Positions 17,648 through 26,279 of a stretch of DNA of 64,000 bases are shown in pieces; within the stretch, counting starts at the first letter, position 1, and each line of letters begins with the position of its first letter. The stretch is from assembly GCA_023442525.1 (NCBI GenBank), contig JAEZZA010000020.1, positions 62,001-126,000 on the forward strand, read 5' to 3'. Source of the stretch: Bacteroidota bacterium (lineage in GTDB: Bacteria; Bacteroidota; Bacteroidia; Bacteroidales; UBA10428). The notes under the pieces were generated by a model. The model was not told the DNA's origin, ran no database searches, and worked only from the letters and a program-made list of their open reading frames with translations. Both the position numbers and the translations under genes were made by a program.

Positions 17648-17974
17648 ATTAACGAATTTTTGGTTTTTGTCTATCAAAATTACGCCATACTTAAACATGG
17701 AACAAGTTTTGTTTATTTAGATTAAATAAAAATAAGGATTTTCAAGTCCTTTTCTTTAGACTTTTTAGATTCGCAAATAATACTCATGTCCCTTAGATAA
17801 GAGGGTCCCGAATCCATTCTAAATTATGTCTAAATAGATAAGATTATTAACTCTGGAATAGCTGAACTGTCTATGTTATTATCCCAGAGTATTTAACACT
17901 ATAGTACAGGATCTTTTTATCCTGATACGCAACTATACCAATGTGTTAATGAAATGGATTTGATATTAATGCTT
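17648..17974 (-). other. Intergenic region between MerR-type regulator and sigma factor
   Basis: A 327-bp AT-rich non-coding stretch. It holds a 6-bp perfect hairpin CAGGAT/ATCCTG with a CTTTTT loop (17907-17924), which lacks a T-run on the minus strand and is therefore not a typical terminator. No clear TTTG/TAnnTTTG promoter was found. The sigma factor's own promoter and any regulator-binding site should lie here. Confidence 0.5.
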
Positions 17975-18862
17975 TTACCTTTTAATCGTGTTGAGTTCAT
18001 CAAGGAATGACTGGGGCGAAGTAATAAGTCGTACATTGGCTGGCACTTCGGAATTATAATCCAGAATTCGTCCCCCTGATACATATATTATATTATCGCT
18101 GAATTTATCTCCGAGTTCCTTCAGGTAGGTTTTGGTGTCTTCCTTATCATAACTTGCCGTTACTGAGGTCACTATATACTGAAAAGGAAATGACCTTGAT
18201 ACTTCAGTCAGGTCTTTCAGTGGAAGCGACTGTCCCAGGTACAATGTTCGGAAACCTCTTTTTTTGGTAAGGTAACAGAAGAAAAGAATCCCGATCTCGT
18301 GCAGTTCTCCTTCGGGAAGGAAAAAAATGAAGCGCGGGTTGGCCGGATTCAGATCGGTTTCTAGATTATCAATGGCTGCAAAGAATTTCTGACGTACCAG
18401 ATTCGAAATAAAATGTTCCTGGGTAATATTAATTGAATCGGTTTGCCACATTAGCCCTATCCTTACAAAAAAGGGATATAATACACGTATTACGGCATCT
18501 TCAAATCCAAATTTGATAACTGAGCGGGCAAAAACCTGTTCAAACCGGTGTTCGTCCAGATCGATCATTGCCAGGGTAAGATTCTCAATCTGGCTTTCCG
18601 TATTGGTTACATCATGTGTATACTGATTTATTCTCGAAATAATCTCATCCGACGAAAGCTGGGCTATTTTGGATATCTTGAGGCCGTTACGATTAAGAAT
18701 TGAGATATTCAGGAGTTTTTTCAGTTCTGTATCCCTGTAAGTTCTTATGTTTGTGGATGTTCGCTGAGGGGCAATAAGGCCATACCTTTTCTCCCATATA
18801 CGTATTGTATGTGCCTTAATACCTGACAGGTTCTCCAGTTCCCGTATAGTATACTCACCCAT
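17975..18862 (-). CDS. MerR-family regulator with CarH/LitR-type cobalamin-binding photoreceptor motifs
   Basis: A 295-residue transcription factor. Residues 1-70 are a MerR winged helix (YTIRELENLSGIKAHTIRIWEKRYGL). The middle helical domain has W139-x9-E149-H150, the motif that caps adenosylcobalamin in CarH. The C-terminal Rossmann-like domain has the lower-ligand motif EGELHEIG with His188. All three elements match B12-dependent light-sensing repressors. In that family, dark AdoCbl-bound tetramers repress and light releases them; this is knowledge of the family, not shown here. Likely targets are its own operon and the adjacent sigma factor. No carotenoid synthesis gene is adjacent. Confidence 0.88.
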   Translation of the reverse strand: MGEYTIRELENLSGIKAHTIRIWEKRYGLIAPQRTSTNIRTYRDTELKKLLNISILNRNGLKISKIAQLSSDEIISRINQYTHDVTNTESQIENLTLAMIDLDEHRFEQVFARSVIKFGFEDAVIRVLYPFFVRIGLMWQTDSINITQEHFISNLVRQKFFAAIDNLETDLNPANPRFIFFLPEGELHEIGILFFCYLTKKRGFRTLYLGQSLPLKDLTEVSRSFPFQYIVTSVTASYDKEDTKTYLKELGDKFSDNIIYVSGGRILDYNSEVPANVRLITSPQSFLDELNTIKR

Positions 18863-18913
18863 TGAAGCATTTTTTCCGAGTGGTTAACAACAGTATACCT
18901 GAAAGGTTCATCG

Positions 18914-19555
18914 TCAGGGAGCTAATTTGTAAAGCAGGTAAAGTCCATCCCTGAAAGGTAACATCAGTTTTTCCACCCGCCGGTCATTTAAGATATGCTC
19001 ATTGAATTTCCGGATGCTCACAGTTTCCCTTTCATGATCGGTTTTCCCGGGAAGTACTTTCCCACCCCACAATACGTTATCGGCTAAAATAAGACCTCCT
19101 GTTTTGACCTTGGGCAGAACAAGCTCATAATATCGGATGTATTCTTCCTTATCTGCATCAATAAATACCAGGTCGAAAGTTTCATTCAACCCGGGTATAA
19201 TGTCAAGTGCATTGCCAATGTGAAGTTTCACGGAATTCTGAAGGCCGGCTTCACTGAAATACCGGTTAGCTGTATCGGTGATTTCATCATTAATGTCAAT
19301 AGTATGAAGCATTCCTCCGGGAGCGAGGCCACGGGCCAGGCATATTGCCGAGTATCCTGTAAATGTACCGATCTCAAGTATACGGCCGGGTTTTATCATC
19401 CGGCTTATGAACTCCAGCAGTTTGCCCTGCAACGGGCCTGAAAGCATATTCGGGTAAACCGTTGTCAGGTGTGTTTCGCGGTAAAGGCGTTCCAATACAT
19501 CATCGGAGCTCGTGTGTCTGATGGAGTAATCGATGATGTTTTTGTCGGTCATCAT
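18914..19555 (-). CDS. Class I SAM-dependent O-methyltransferase (catechol/caffeoyl-CoA OMT-like)
   Basis: A 213-residue soluble enzyme of the metal-dependent O-methyltransferase family. SAM-binding motif I reads ILEIGTFTGYSAICLA (about residues 59-74), followed by LHTIDIND, and the metal-binding FIDADKEEY and ADNVLWGGKV stretches are intact. The family methylates small catechol-type molecules; the substrate is not predictable. A second Met lies at codon 2. It sits between the M16 peptidase (11-bp gap upstream) and the MerR regulator (51-bp gap), so it may be in one transcript with them. Confidence 0.9.
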   Translation of the reverse strand: MMTDKNIIDYSIRHTSSDDVLERLYRETHLTTVYPNMLSGPLQGKLLEFISRMIKPGRILEIGTFTGYSAICLARGLAPGGMLHTIDINDEITDTANRYFSEAGLQNSVKLHIGNALDIIPGLNETFDLVFIDADKEEYIRYYELVLPKVKTGGLILADNVLWGGKVLPGKTDHERETVSIRKFNEHILNDRRVEKLMLPFRDGLYLLYKLAP

Positions 19556-19566
19556 ATCCTGTTGTT

Positions 19567-20796
19567 TTACTGGTATAACAAGTATGACATTTTTTTGTCA
19601 TCAAGAACGTCATTGGCTATGTCGAGCAGCTCCGATGAAGTAATTGATTCCAGTTTTTTCTGTGTTACTTCTACGGGTTCAACCTTGTCGAATATCAACA
19701 GGCTCTTGCCCATCGAAAGCATGTAGTTTTCATTGTTTTCAGCCGAAATGGCAATATGACCCAATACCTGCCGCTTGGCCTTGTGAAGTTGAATGGTGCT
19801 TAACGGCCGTTGCCTGACCAGCCTGAGTTCTTTTAGTATAATTTCAGTGCAACGGTCGATCATGTTTTTATCCGTACCGAAATAAATGGTGATATTTCCG
19901 GTATCGGTATATGGCGTATACATCGAATCGATGGTATAGGCATAGCCTTTTCTTTCCCTTAAAGCCATATTGAGCCTTGAATTCGAACCCGGTCCGCCCA
20001 GGTAATTGTTGAGCAGGTACAACGCCAGGCGTCTGTTGTCGCAAAAGGTGTATGCAACATTTCCAATAATGCAGTGTGCCTGAAAAGTGTTTCTCTCGCT
20101 GACCTTTGATGAGGGCATATACAAATGATTGTGCAGGCGTCTGTTTCTTACCGGATGTAAGGGGGGCACGCCAAAAAAACGCTCGAACAGTTTAACCAGC
20201 CTTTTGAAGTCAATATTACCGACCGAAGAAACCACCATCTGGCTTGTGGAGTAATTTCGCCCGATAAACGACTTAATTCCTTCGGGAGTTATTTTCTCCA
20301 GGGCCGAAACGCTGCCCAGGATATTTCTTCCGATCGGATTCCCGTCGAACAGCAATTCTTCAAACTCATCAAATATCAGTTCCGAGGGAGAATCCTTGTA
20401 TGAATTGATTTCGTCGTAAATGATCTCTTTTTCCTTGCGGAGTTCTCCCGGAGGAAAAGAGGAATTAAAGGCAATGTCGCTGATCAGGTCAAGTGCCCGG
20501 GCATAGTATTCGTTAAAAAAGGTACTGTGTATGCACGTTTCCTCTTTGGTGGTATACGCATTGAGCTCTCCGCCGACATCTTCCATCCGGCTGAGGATAT
20601 AGTATGCTTTGCGCCGCCGGGTTCCCTTAAACAACATGTGCTCAATCAGGTGGGCGATACCGTGTTCATTTTCATTTTCGTCTCTGGACCCGGTATTGAT
20701 AAATAGTCCAAGATGTGCCACCCTGCTGTTCGTGTGCTTGTGAATTAACCGGATCCCGTTATCTAATGTATGAATGAAATACTCGTCTGTGGGCAT
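19567..20796 (-). CDS. M16-family zinc metallopeptidase (processing-peptidase-like)
   Basis: A 409-residue single-polypeptide M16 protein. The inverted zinc motif HLIEH (residues 49-53) and the distal glutamate region EKEIIYDEI are intact, followed by the typical GRNILGS and GPGSNSRLN(M)ALRERKGYAY segments of the second domain. It is therefore an active-type subunit, not the inactive partner. It lacks a signal peptide, so it is probably cytosolic. It is followed closely by the O-methyltransferase gene. Confidence 0.92.
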   Translation of the reverse strand: MPTDEYFIHTLDNGIRLIHKHTNSRVAHLGLFINTGSRDENENEHGIAHLIEHMLFKGTRRRKAYYILSRMEDVGGELNAYTTKEETCIHSTFFNEYYARALDLISDIAFNSSFPPGELRKEKEIIYDEINSYKDSPSELIFDEFEELLFDGNPIGRNILGSVSALEKITPEGIKSFIGRNYSTSQMVVSSVGNIDFKRLVKLFERFFGVPPLHPVRNRRLHNHLYMPSSKVSERNTFQAHCIIGNVAYTFCDNRRLALYLLNNYLGGPGSNSRLNMALRERKGYAYTIDSMYTPYTDTGNITIYFGTDKNMIDRCTEIILKELRLVRQRPLSTIQLHKAKRQVLGHIAISAENNENYMLSMGKSLLIFDKVEPVEVTQKKLESITSSELLDIANDVLDDKKMSYLLYQ

Positions 20797-20864
20797 AATG
20801 GCTGCAAAAGTAGCACAATGGAAGCTCCTGTACTATAGGCTTGTTATATTTTTAGCAAAAAAGT

Positions 20865-20894
20865 TTTGGCAAATTGATTTTTTATTTAGATTTG
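20865..20894 (+). promoter_or_regulatory. Bacteroidetes-type sigma-A promoter for tRNA-Phe
   Basis: TTTG at 20865-20868 and TAGATTTG at 20887-20894, separated by 18 nt, a perfect fit to the TTTG / TAnnTTTG consensus of Bacteroidetes housekeeping promoters. Transcription would start about 10 nt before the tRNA at 20910. Confidence 0.85.
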
Positions 20895-20909
20895 CAACTC
20901 TTTAAAAAC

Positions 20910-20982
<73 letters not shown>

Positions 20983-20983
20983 C

Positions 20984-21012
20984 AAAAAAACCGGGATTTA
21001 CCCGGTTTTTTT
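20984..21012. terminator. Bidirectional rho-independent terminator
   Basis: AAAAAAACCGGG, loop ATTTA, CCCGGTTTTTTT: a perfect 12-bp stem immediately after tRNA-Phe. It also lies just beyond the 3' end of the convergent Gre-factor gene, which stops at 21030. Confidence 0.93.
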
Positions 21013-21029
21013 GTTGATATATGGTTTTA

Positions 21030-21434
21030 TCATGCCTGAAAATCACCGTTTGCCTCGGGCTGGTAAATGATATCTTTTATCAGAAACTTCTTCTTGCCCG
21101 ACGGTACCTCCCATTCAACAACGTCGCCTTTACAGTAACCCAGTAATGCTGTACCTATAGGTGCAAGCACTGAAACATATCCTTTACGGATATCGGCAAA
21201 CTCGGGATATACCAGCTTGAATCGCTTAACGTTATTATTATCCAGATCCATGAATTCAATTTCAGTATTCATTGTTACCACGTCAGGCTGGATCTTTTTA
21301 GCTTCAACTTTCTTAGCCCTTTCAAGCTCATGATGAAGCCTGATAAGATGTTCGGGAGTACTTTCTTTTACCTGATTTCCTGTGAGCTTTTTAAGCTTCT
21401 CATAATCAGTCTTCGTGATGATAATCTTTTTCAT
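21030..21434 (-). CDS. GreA/GreB C-terminal domain (Rnk-like) transcription factor
   Basis: A 134-residue protein with a short helical N-terminus (MKKIIITKTDYEKLKKL) and a GreA/GreB-type FKBP-like C-terminal domain (VLAPIGTALLGYCKGDVVEWEVPSGKKKFLIKDIIYQPE). The N-terminus is much shorter than the Gre coiled coil, closer to Rnk, so it probably binds RNA polymerase rather than stimulating cleavage. I chose the Met that begins MKKIII; another in-frame Met lies 3 codons upstream. A paralogue follows upstream at 21513. Confidence 0.85.
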   Translation of the reverse strand: MKKIIITKTDYEKLKKLTGNQVKESTPEHLIRLHHELERAKKVEAKKIQPDVVTMNTEIEFMDLDNNNVKRFKLVYPEFADIRKGYVSVLAPIGTALLGYCKGDVVEWEVPSGKKKFLIKDIIYQPEANGDFQA

Positions 21435-21512
21435 AAAATTCATTTTTTATAAATACAAAAGCTTCACTACCACTGAGCTTCTGCCCAATGGCAACAATGA
21501 AGCTTCAGTTTC

Positions 21513-21938
21513 TTAAAGGTTAAATAATTTGTGTGCCTCGGGCTGGAATAATATCTTGTCGATAACCACAGGTTCCTCTTCGGTACCGCGTCGGCTGAAG
21601 CATACATCATGCTCCTTACGCCCAAGAATTGATATGGCTAACGGATTATACACGGGTATATTTTCTGAATCCTGGTTTATTGAACCAGAGTCATCAGGAT
21701 AAACAATTTTTACGGTTTTTGTTTCACCCGATCTTACGAATTTAATCACCACGTTCGAGTTCATGGTAACAATGTCGTCGGGAATACTTTCAGATTTCAC
21801 CTTTCGCGATGTTTCAAGCATCAGGTACAATTGATGGAGATTTTCGGCAGGAATGGTTTCCTGCCCGACATCATGGTAGATCAGGTTGATTAATCGCAGA
21901 TAATCTAAACTTGAAATATTTCTTACCGTAGCACCCAT
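21513..21938 (-). CDS. GreA/GreB C-terminal domain (Rnk-like) protein, paralogue of its neighbour
   Basis: A 141-residue protein sharing layout with the downstream gene: helical N-terminus, the shared core IPDDIVTMNSNVVIKF (compare IQPDVVTMNTEIEFM), the VYNPLAISILGRKEHDV segment of the Gre C-terminal fold and the shared end ILFQPEA. It has a long acidic insert (PDDSGSINQDSEN) absent from the neighbour. The pair is a tandem duplication that has diverged. 78 bp separate them. Confidence 0.78.
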   Translation of the reverse strand: MGATVRNISSLDYLRLINLIYHDVGQETIPAENLHQLYLMLETSRKVKSESIPDDIVTMNSNVVIKFVRSGETKTVKIVYPDDSGSINQDSENIPVYNPLAISILGRKEHDVCFSRRGTEEEPVVIDKILFQPEAHKLFNL

Positions 21939-22102
21939 AAATAGTATTATTTTATTGCCTTACGGTAAATGTAGTATTAATTTTTTGCAAAAACAACCCT
22001 TAAAGGTCGGGGAAGACTCTTAAAATTCCTTAAAAAAACAAGGCGATAAACTGTCGGAGAGCCATCCTCTCCATCAGGCCGGGCAAGGTGTCCGGCAATC
22101 AG

Positions 22103-22879
22103 TTAATACTCTATATCCAACCCTATCGGACAATGATCCGAACCCATAACCTGATCAAGTATGAATGAGTCGGCTACGTTGTCAACAAACCGGTTACTTA
22201 CCAGGAAATAATCGATCCTCCACCCTACATTATTTTCACGAGCCCTGAATCGTTGCGACCAATAGGTATATTGAACCTTATCCTTATATAAATTCCTGAA
22301 TGTGTCAGTAAAACCGGCTGACAGAAACCGCTTAAAACCGTCAATTTCAACCTGGGTATACCCGGCAACCTTGTTGTAATTTGCTGCCGGCCGGGCCAGA
22401 TCGATAGGTTCATGGGCTACGTTGAGGTCGCCTGTTACAATCACCGGTTTCTTTGCATCGAGTCCGTTTACATAATTCAGGAACTCCTCATCCCATTCCT
22501 TCCGGTAATCCAATCGCTTAAGTTCCTGTCCTGAATTCGGTACATAAACATTAACGAGGTAAAAGCTGTCGAATTCCAGTGCAATAACACGACCTTCCTG
22601 ATCGTGTTTTTCCATTCCTATGTCTTTTGTAAAAAATAAGGGCTTTATTTTGGATAAAATTGCTGTTCCCGAATATCCCTTCTGAACAGCAGCATTCAAA
22701 TACAATTCGTACGCTGGCAGTTCTTTGGTAAGATCAGGCATGGTTTCATACTGGGCTTTGGTCTCCTGGATACAAAGGATATCGGGATTGAGATTCCTGA
22801 CAGTTGAATAAAAATCCTTTGCAATTTGTGCACGAATTCCATTCACATTCCATGAAATTATTCTGATCCTGGTTGTCAT
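22103..22879 (-). CDS. xth: Exodeoxyribonuclease III (AP endonuclease family)
   Basis: DNA repair nuclease of the EEP superfamily that cuts at abasic sites. The 258-residue protein has IISWNVNGIRA (Asn), the metal-binding glutamate in CIQETKA, GDLNVAHEPIDLA (Asp and Asn of the active site) and GSDHCPIGLDI (catalytic Asp-His) at the C-terminus. It is read with uppP, whose stop is 16 bp past the start of this gene on the same strand. Confidence 0.95.
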   Translation of the reverse strand: MTTRIRIISWNVNGIRAQIAKDFYSTVRNLNPDILCIQETKAQYETMPDLTKELPAYELYLNAAVQKGYSGTAILSKIKPLFFTKDIGMEKHDQEGRVIALEFDSFYLVNVYVPNSGQELKRLDYRKEWDEEFLNYVNGLDAKKPVIVTGDLNVAHEPIDLARPAANYNKVAGYTQVEIDGFKRFLSAGFTDTFRNLYKDKVQYTYWSQRFRARENNVGWRIDYFLVSNRFVDNVADSFILDQVMGSDHCPIGLDIEY

Positions 22880-22895
22880 ATATATTATTTAAAGT

Positions 22896-23729
22896 TTATC
22901 CTGCCATATTCAGGTCGATACCCAATGCCAGCATAATCAGTATTACAGCTCCCACAATAATCCTGTAGTAACCAAAAATGCGGAATCCATGCCTGGTAAG
23001 GAAAGCAATAAACCCCTTTATAGCCAGCATGGCTACAATGAATGCCACTATATTCCCCACTAAAAGTATCAGTATATTCTGGGAATTAATAGTCTGATAA
23101 TGCTCATACATTTGGAAGACCGATGCAGCCAGCATAGTGGGAACCGCAAGGAAAAAGGAAAATTCTGCTGCATTTTTCCGGTTCAGCTTTTGGGTGAGTC
23201 CCCCGATAATTGTTGCCGCAGCTCGTGATACTCCTGGAATCATTGAAATAATTTGAAAAAACCCGATTTTAAGTGCCCGGGGATACGTCATTTCCTGATT
23301 TTCGGACGGATTCCTGAACCAGTTATCAATAAAAAGCAGGATCACTCCGCCGGCAACCAATGAGATTGCCACAACAACAACATTCTCAAGTAACTTGTTT
23401 ATAGGATCAATAAAAATAAGACCAAAAACAGCAGATGGTAGAAATGCGACAAAGAGTTTCAGATAGAAATCAAAGCGCTTGTATAATCCTGAAACAAACG
23501 AGCCATCGGGATTTTTAACACGCAGGGGATCTATAAACTTTTTCCAGTACAGTACTACAACCGACAGTATTGCGCCGAATTGAATATTTACGGTAAACAG
23601 GTTCGCAAAATCATTGGGTTCAATGCCAAGGAGTTTCTGTGCAATAATCATATGCCCGGTACTCGACACTGGAAGAAATTCGGTGAGTCCCTCAACTATT
23701 GCGATGATGATACTTTGAATAATATTCAT
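22896..23729 (-). CDS. uppP: Undecaprenyl-diphosphate phosphatase
   Basis: Integral membrane phosphatase recycling the lipid carrier of peptidoglycan and surface-polysaccharide synthesis (BacA/UppP). The 277-residue protein has both signature segments: EGLTEFLPVSSTGHM near residues 14-28 and PGVSRAAATIIGGL in the middle, plus about seven hydrophobic helices. It uses the same carrier lipid that the sugar transferase at 1391 would use. The ATG lies about 120 bp from the divergent sensor kinase. Confidence 0.96.
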   Translation of the reverse strand: MNIIQSIIIAIVEGLTEFLPVSSTGHMIIAQKLLGIEPNDFANLFTVNIQFGAILSVVVLYWKKFIDPLRVKNPDGSFVSGLYKRFDFYLKLFVAFLPSAVFGLIFIDPINKLLENVVVVAISLVAGGVILLFIDNWFRNPSENQEMTYPRALKIGFFQIISMIPGVSRAAATIIGGLTQKLNRKNAAEFSFFLAVPTMLAASVFQMYEHYQTINSQNILILLVGNIVAFIVAMLAIKGFIAFLTRHGFRIFGYYRIIVGAVILIMLALGIDLNMAG

Positions 23730-23849
23730 TAATAATCTGAGTTTAAAGCATTACAAAGATGACAAATATAGGAAACAAGGTTGTAATCGATATGAATGCC
23801 GGTAAATATGTGTCAAATAATATAGTTTTGCTGAATAATTCACACAACG

Positions 23850-26279
23850 ATGAGATGGATTTCATTACCGGTTAAAGTTGCCTTACTGATGATACTAGCC
23901 ACCGGCCTTGTATCAGCAGCCGGGTATCTTACCTGGAAGAGTCTTTCATCAATAGTGTCATCTGTTGAAGTTAAGTCGCGGCCCGATCTCCGGCTGCTGA
24001 TTATTCGCGATATTGCTGCTGATCTCGATCGGGCTGAAAATAGTGTGCGATTATACAGGATTACCCATGAACGTAAGGATATACAGCCCTACTACAGGAT
24101 CATTTCAGGCATTGATGGTAAAATCGACTCTCTGATTTTATCAAGCTCGGGCGATACTGCTTTTCTAACCCAGATTGATACCATAAGCAGCCTGATTGAA
24201 GAAAATGTACTTGTTTGGAACGACATGATCGATTTATACCATTCCGACTCCCTTGAAACATATATTCATTCACTCACTGCGAAGATTGCAGTACAATCGC
24301 TGGATAAGAAAAAGCCTGGCATCCTGAAAAGGGTATTCAGTCGTAAGGCCCTGAAAGAAGAGGAACAAAGGCTGAAAGTAGAAGAACAGAAAGCCCTGCT
24401 GAGCGATATCGACAAGATCAGAAAACAGGACAGCATCAGGAATAAGGTAATGACAGAAATGCTGGCTACCGAGTCAAAGCTGGCTCTCACTAACGAAGAA
24501 ATCAGGGATCGGCTTTACCTGCTTATTACACGGATGGAAAACCAGGTGGTAAATTCTATTCGTGCCAATGCACGGGCAGCGCAAAAGCTGGCTGATGATA
24601 CTTACAACCGGCTCATAGCCTTTGCCGTACTGGGAGCCATTCTTGTGTTAACCGTGATAATTGTTGTTATAAGGTATGTTCTGAAATTTCGTGAATACCA
24701 GCTTGCTCTTGAACGGTCGCGCGAAGAAACCGAAAAACTTGCACGTACCCGCGAAATGTTTGTGGCCAGCATGAGCCATGAGATAAGAACGCCGGTGAAT
24801 GCCATACATGGCTTCGCGGAGCAATTGCTTCACGAGGTTCAAAGCGATGAGAGCCGGAAGATGGTGGAAATAGTGCACAGTGCATCCGGACACCTTGTAA
24901 GGGTAACCAATGATGTTCTTGATTTATCCAAACTTCAGAACAATGCCATTGTACTCGAGAGAGACCATTTCAGGCTCCTGCCGTTGCTCGAAGAAGTACG
25001 GCTTTTGTTTTTACCTGCTGCTCAAAAAAACAATACTACCCTGCTCTATTCAACAGGAGCTAATATGCCCGATGTACTTTATGGCGATTCGTACCGGCTG
25101 AAGCAAATTCTGATCAACCTCACGGGCAATGCAGTGAAATTCACTTCCAATGGTGAAGTCCGGTTTTCAGCGGAAGGACGGAAATTCTCCGGAAATGCAT
25201 TTGAACTGATACTTACTGTGCAGGACAATGGTATAGGGATTCCCGAAAATATGAAAGATAAGATCTTCGACGAATTTGCACAGGCCGAAGCAGGGATAAC
25301 CCGGAAGTATGGAGGAACCGGACTCGGACTTTCGATAGTAAAGAATCTGATTGAATTGCACAAAGGAACAATCAGGGTTGACAGTACGGAGGGGAAAGGT
25401 ACTGTTTTTACCTGTTATATGCCATATGAACCGGGGGATGTGAAAATGTTTAAAGAACCCCTGTCTGGCATGTTGGTGCCTCAGGCAGTGAAGAATTTGA
25501 AAGTACTGGTTGTAGATGATGAAGAATACAATCGTTTACTATTCAGAACTATTTTTAAACGCTGGGGAACAGTGTGCGATGAAGTACCTGATGGGCGGCA
25601 GGCAATGGAAAAAATAAAGAAATCGGCTTACAACCTGGTATTTATGGACGCCCGAATGCCAGGATTCAACGGGCTCGAGGCAGCCTCATACATCCGAAAC
25701 GAGCTTCAGATTAATTCACTTAAGATGCCTGTGATAGGCACATCGGCCTCGCATTCAGAGGGAGATATGCAGCTTTATCTGTCGGCCGGGATGAATGGAT
25801 TCTTGCCTAAACCTTTTACAGAACATATGCTTTTGACTTGCATTCTGTCGGCTTTGGGTATAAACCGCGAAAGTACGGGTAATGAACTGAACGGGGCTCT
25901 CCATGAAGTGAATCCGGTTCAACCCGACCGTGAGAATCAGGGCGTAAATTTGAAGAACCTGTACCATATTGCAGGGAATGATGTGGCATTTGTAAAGCAG
26001 ATGCTAAATTCGTTCCTGCAAACCACCGAGCAGGGGTTAAACGGACTTGACGAATCGATCCGTGCCGGCGATCTGAAATCTGCACACGAGATTGCGCACC
26101 GGATTTCTTCGCCCTGCAGGCATGTTGGAGCATCAAAACTTTATTCGAATCTGAAAATGATTGAAGAACATTCCAAAAGTCCCGAAAATATGGGTATATT
26201 GGCTGATCTGTCAAAAGATTCCCGTTCGGAATTTCAGATTGTTAAAACAGGAATCCGGCAGCATCTGGAAATAATATGA
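23850..26279 (+). CDS. Hybrid sensor histidine kinase with receiver and Hpt domains
   Basis: An 809-residue membrane kinase. Two membrane helices (about residues 9-27 and 255-276) bracket a helical periplasmic-type sensor region, which contains a charged coiled segment around 165-205. Then come HisKA with phospho-acceptor His310 (SMSHEIRTPVN), HATPase (N-box LTGNAVKFTSNG, GTGLGLSIVKNL), a receiver domain (LVVDDEEYN, acceptor Asp about 600 in FMDARMPG) and a C-terminal Hpt domain (AHEIAHRISSPCRHVG, His about 749). A complete multi-step phosphorelay is thus in one protein. It overlaps the next gene, a sigma-54 activator, by ATGA, so they are surely partners. Confidence 0.93.
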   Translation: MRWISLPVKVALLMILATGLVSAAGYLTWKSLSSIVSSVEVKSRPDLRLLIIRDIAADLDRAENSVRLYRITHERKDIQPYYRIISGIDGKIDSLILSSSGDTAFLTQIDTISSLIEENVLVWNDMIDLYHSDSLETYIHSLTAKIAVQSLDKKKPGILKRVFSRKALKEEEQRLKVEEQKALLSDIDKIRKQDSIRNKVMTEMLATESKLALTNEEIRDRLYLLITRMENQVVNSIRANARAAQKLADDTYNRLIAFAVLGAILVLTVIIVVIRYVLKFREYQLALERSREETEKLARTREMFVASMSHEIRTPVNAIHGFAEQLLHEVQSDESRKMVEIVHSASGHLVRVTNDVLDLSKLQNNAIVLERDHFRLLPLLEEVRLLFLPAAQKNNTTLLYSTGANMPDVLYGDSYRLKQILINLTGNAVKFTSNGEVRFSAEGRKFSGNAFELILTVQDNGIGIPENMKDKIFDEFAQAEAGITRKYGGTGLGLSIVKNLIELHKGTIRVDSTEGKGTVFTCYMPYEPGDVKMFKEPLSGMLVPQAVKNLKVLVVDDEEYNRLLFRTIFKRWGTVCDEVPDGRQAMEKIKKSAYNLVFMDARMPGFNGLEAASYIRNELQINSLKMPVIGTSASHSEGDMQLYLSAGMNGFLPKPFTEHMLLTCILSALGINRESTGNELNGALHEVNPVQPDRENQGVNLKNLYHIAGNDVAFVKQMLNSFLQTTEQGLNGLDESIRAGDLKSAHEIAHRISSPCRHVGASKLYSNLKMIEEHSKSPENMGILADLSKDSRSEFQIVKTGIRQHLEII

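Noticed and set aside
22031..22070. Hairpin GGAGAG/CTCTCC (22054-22070) with a T-run downstream of xth on the minus strand
   Set aside because: The T-run is about 17 nt away from the stem, too far for a normal rho-independent terminator.
25816..26214. 132-codon minus-strand frame in the hybrid kinase gene
   Set aside because: Antisense to the receiver/Hpt region of a well-supported kinase gene.
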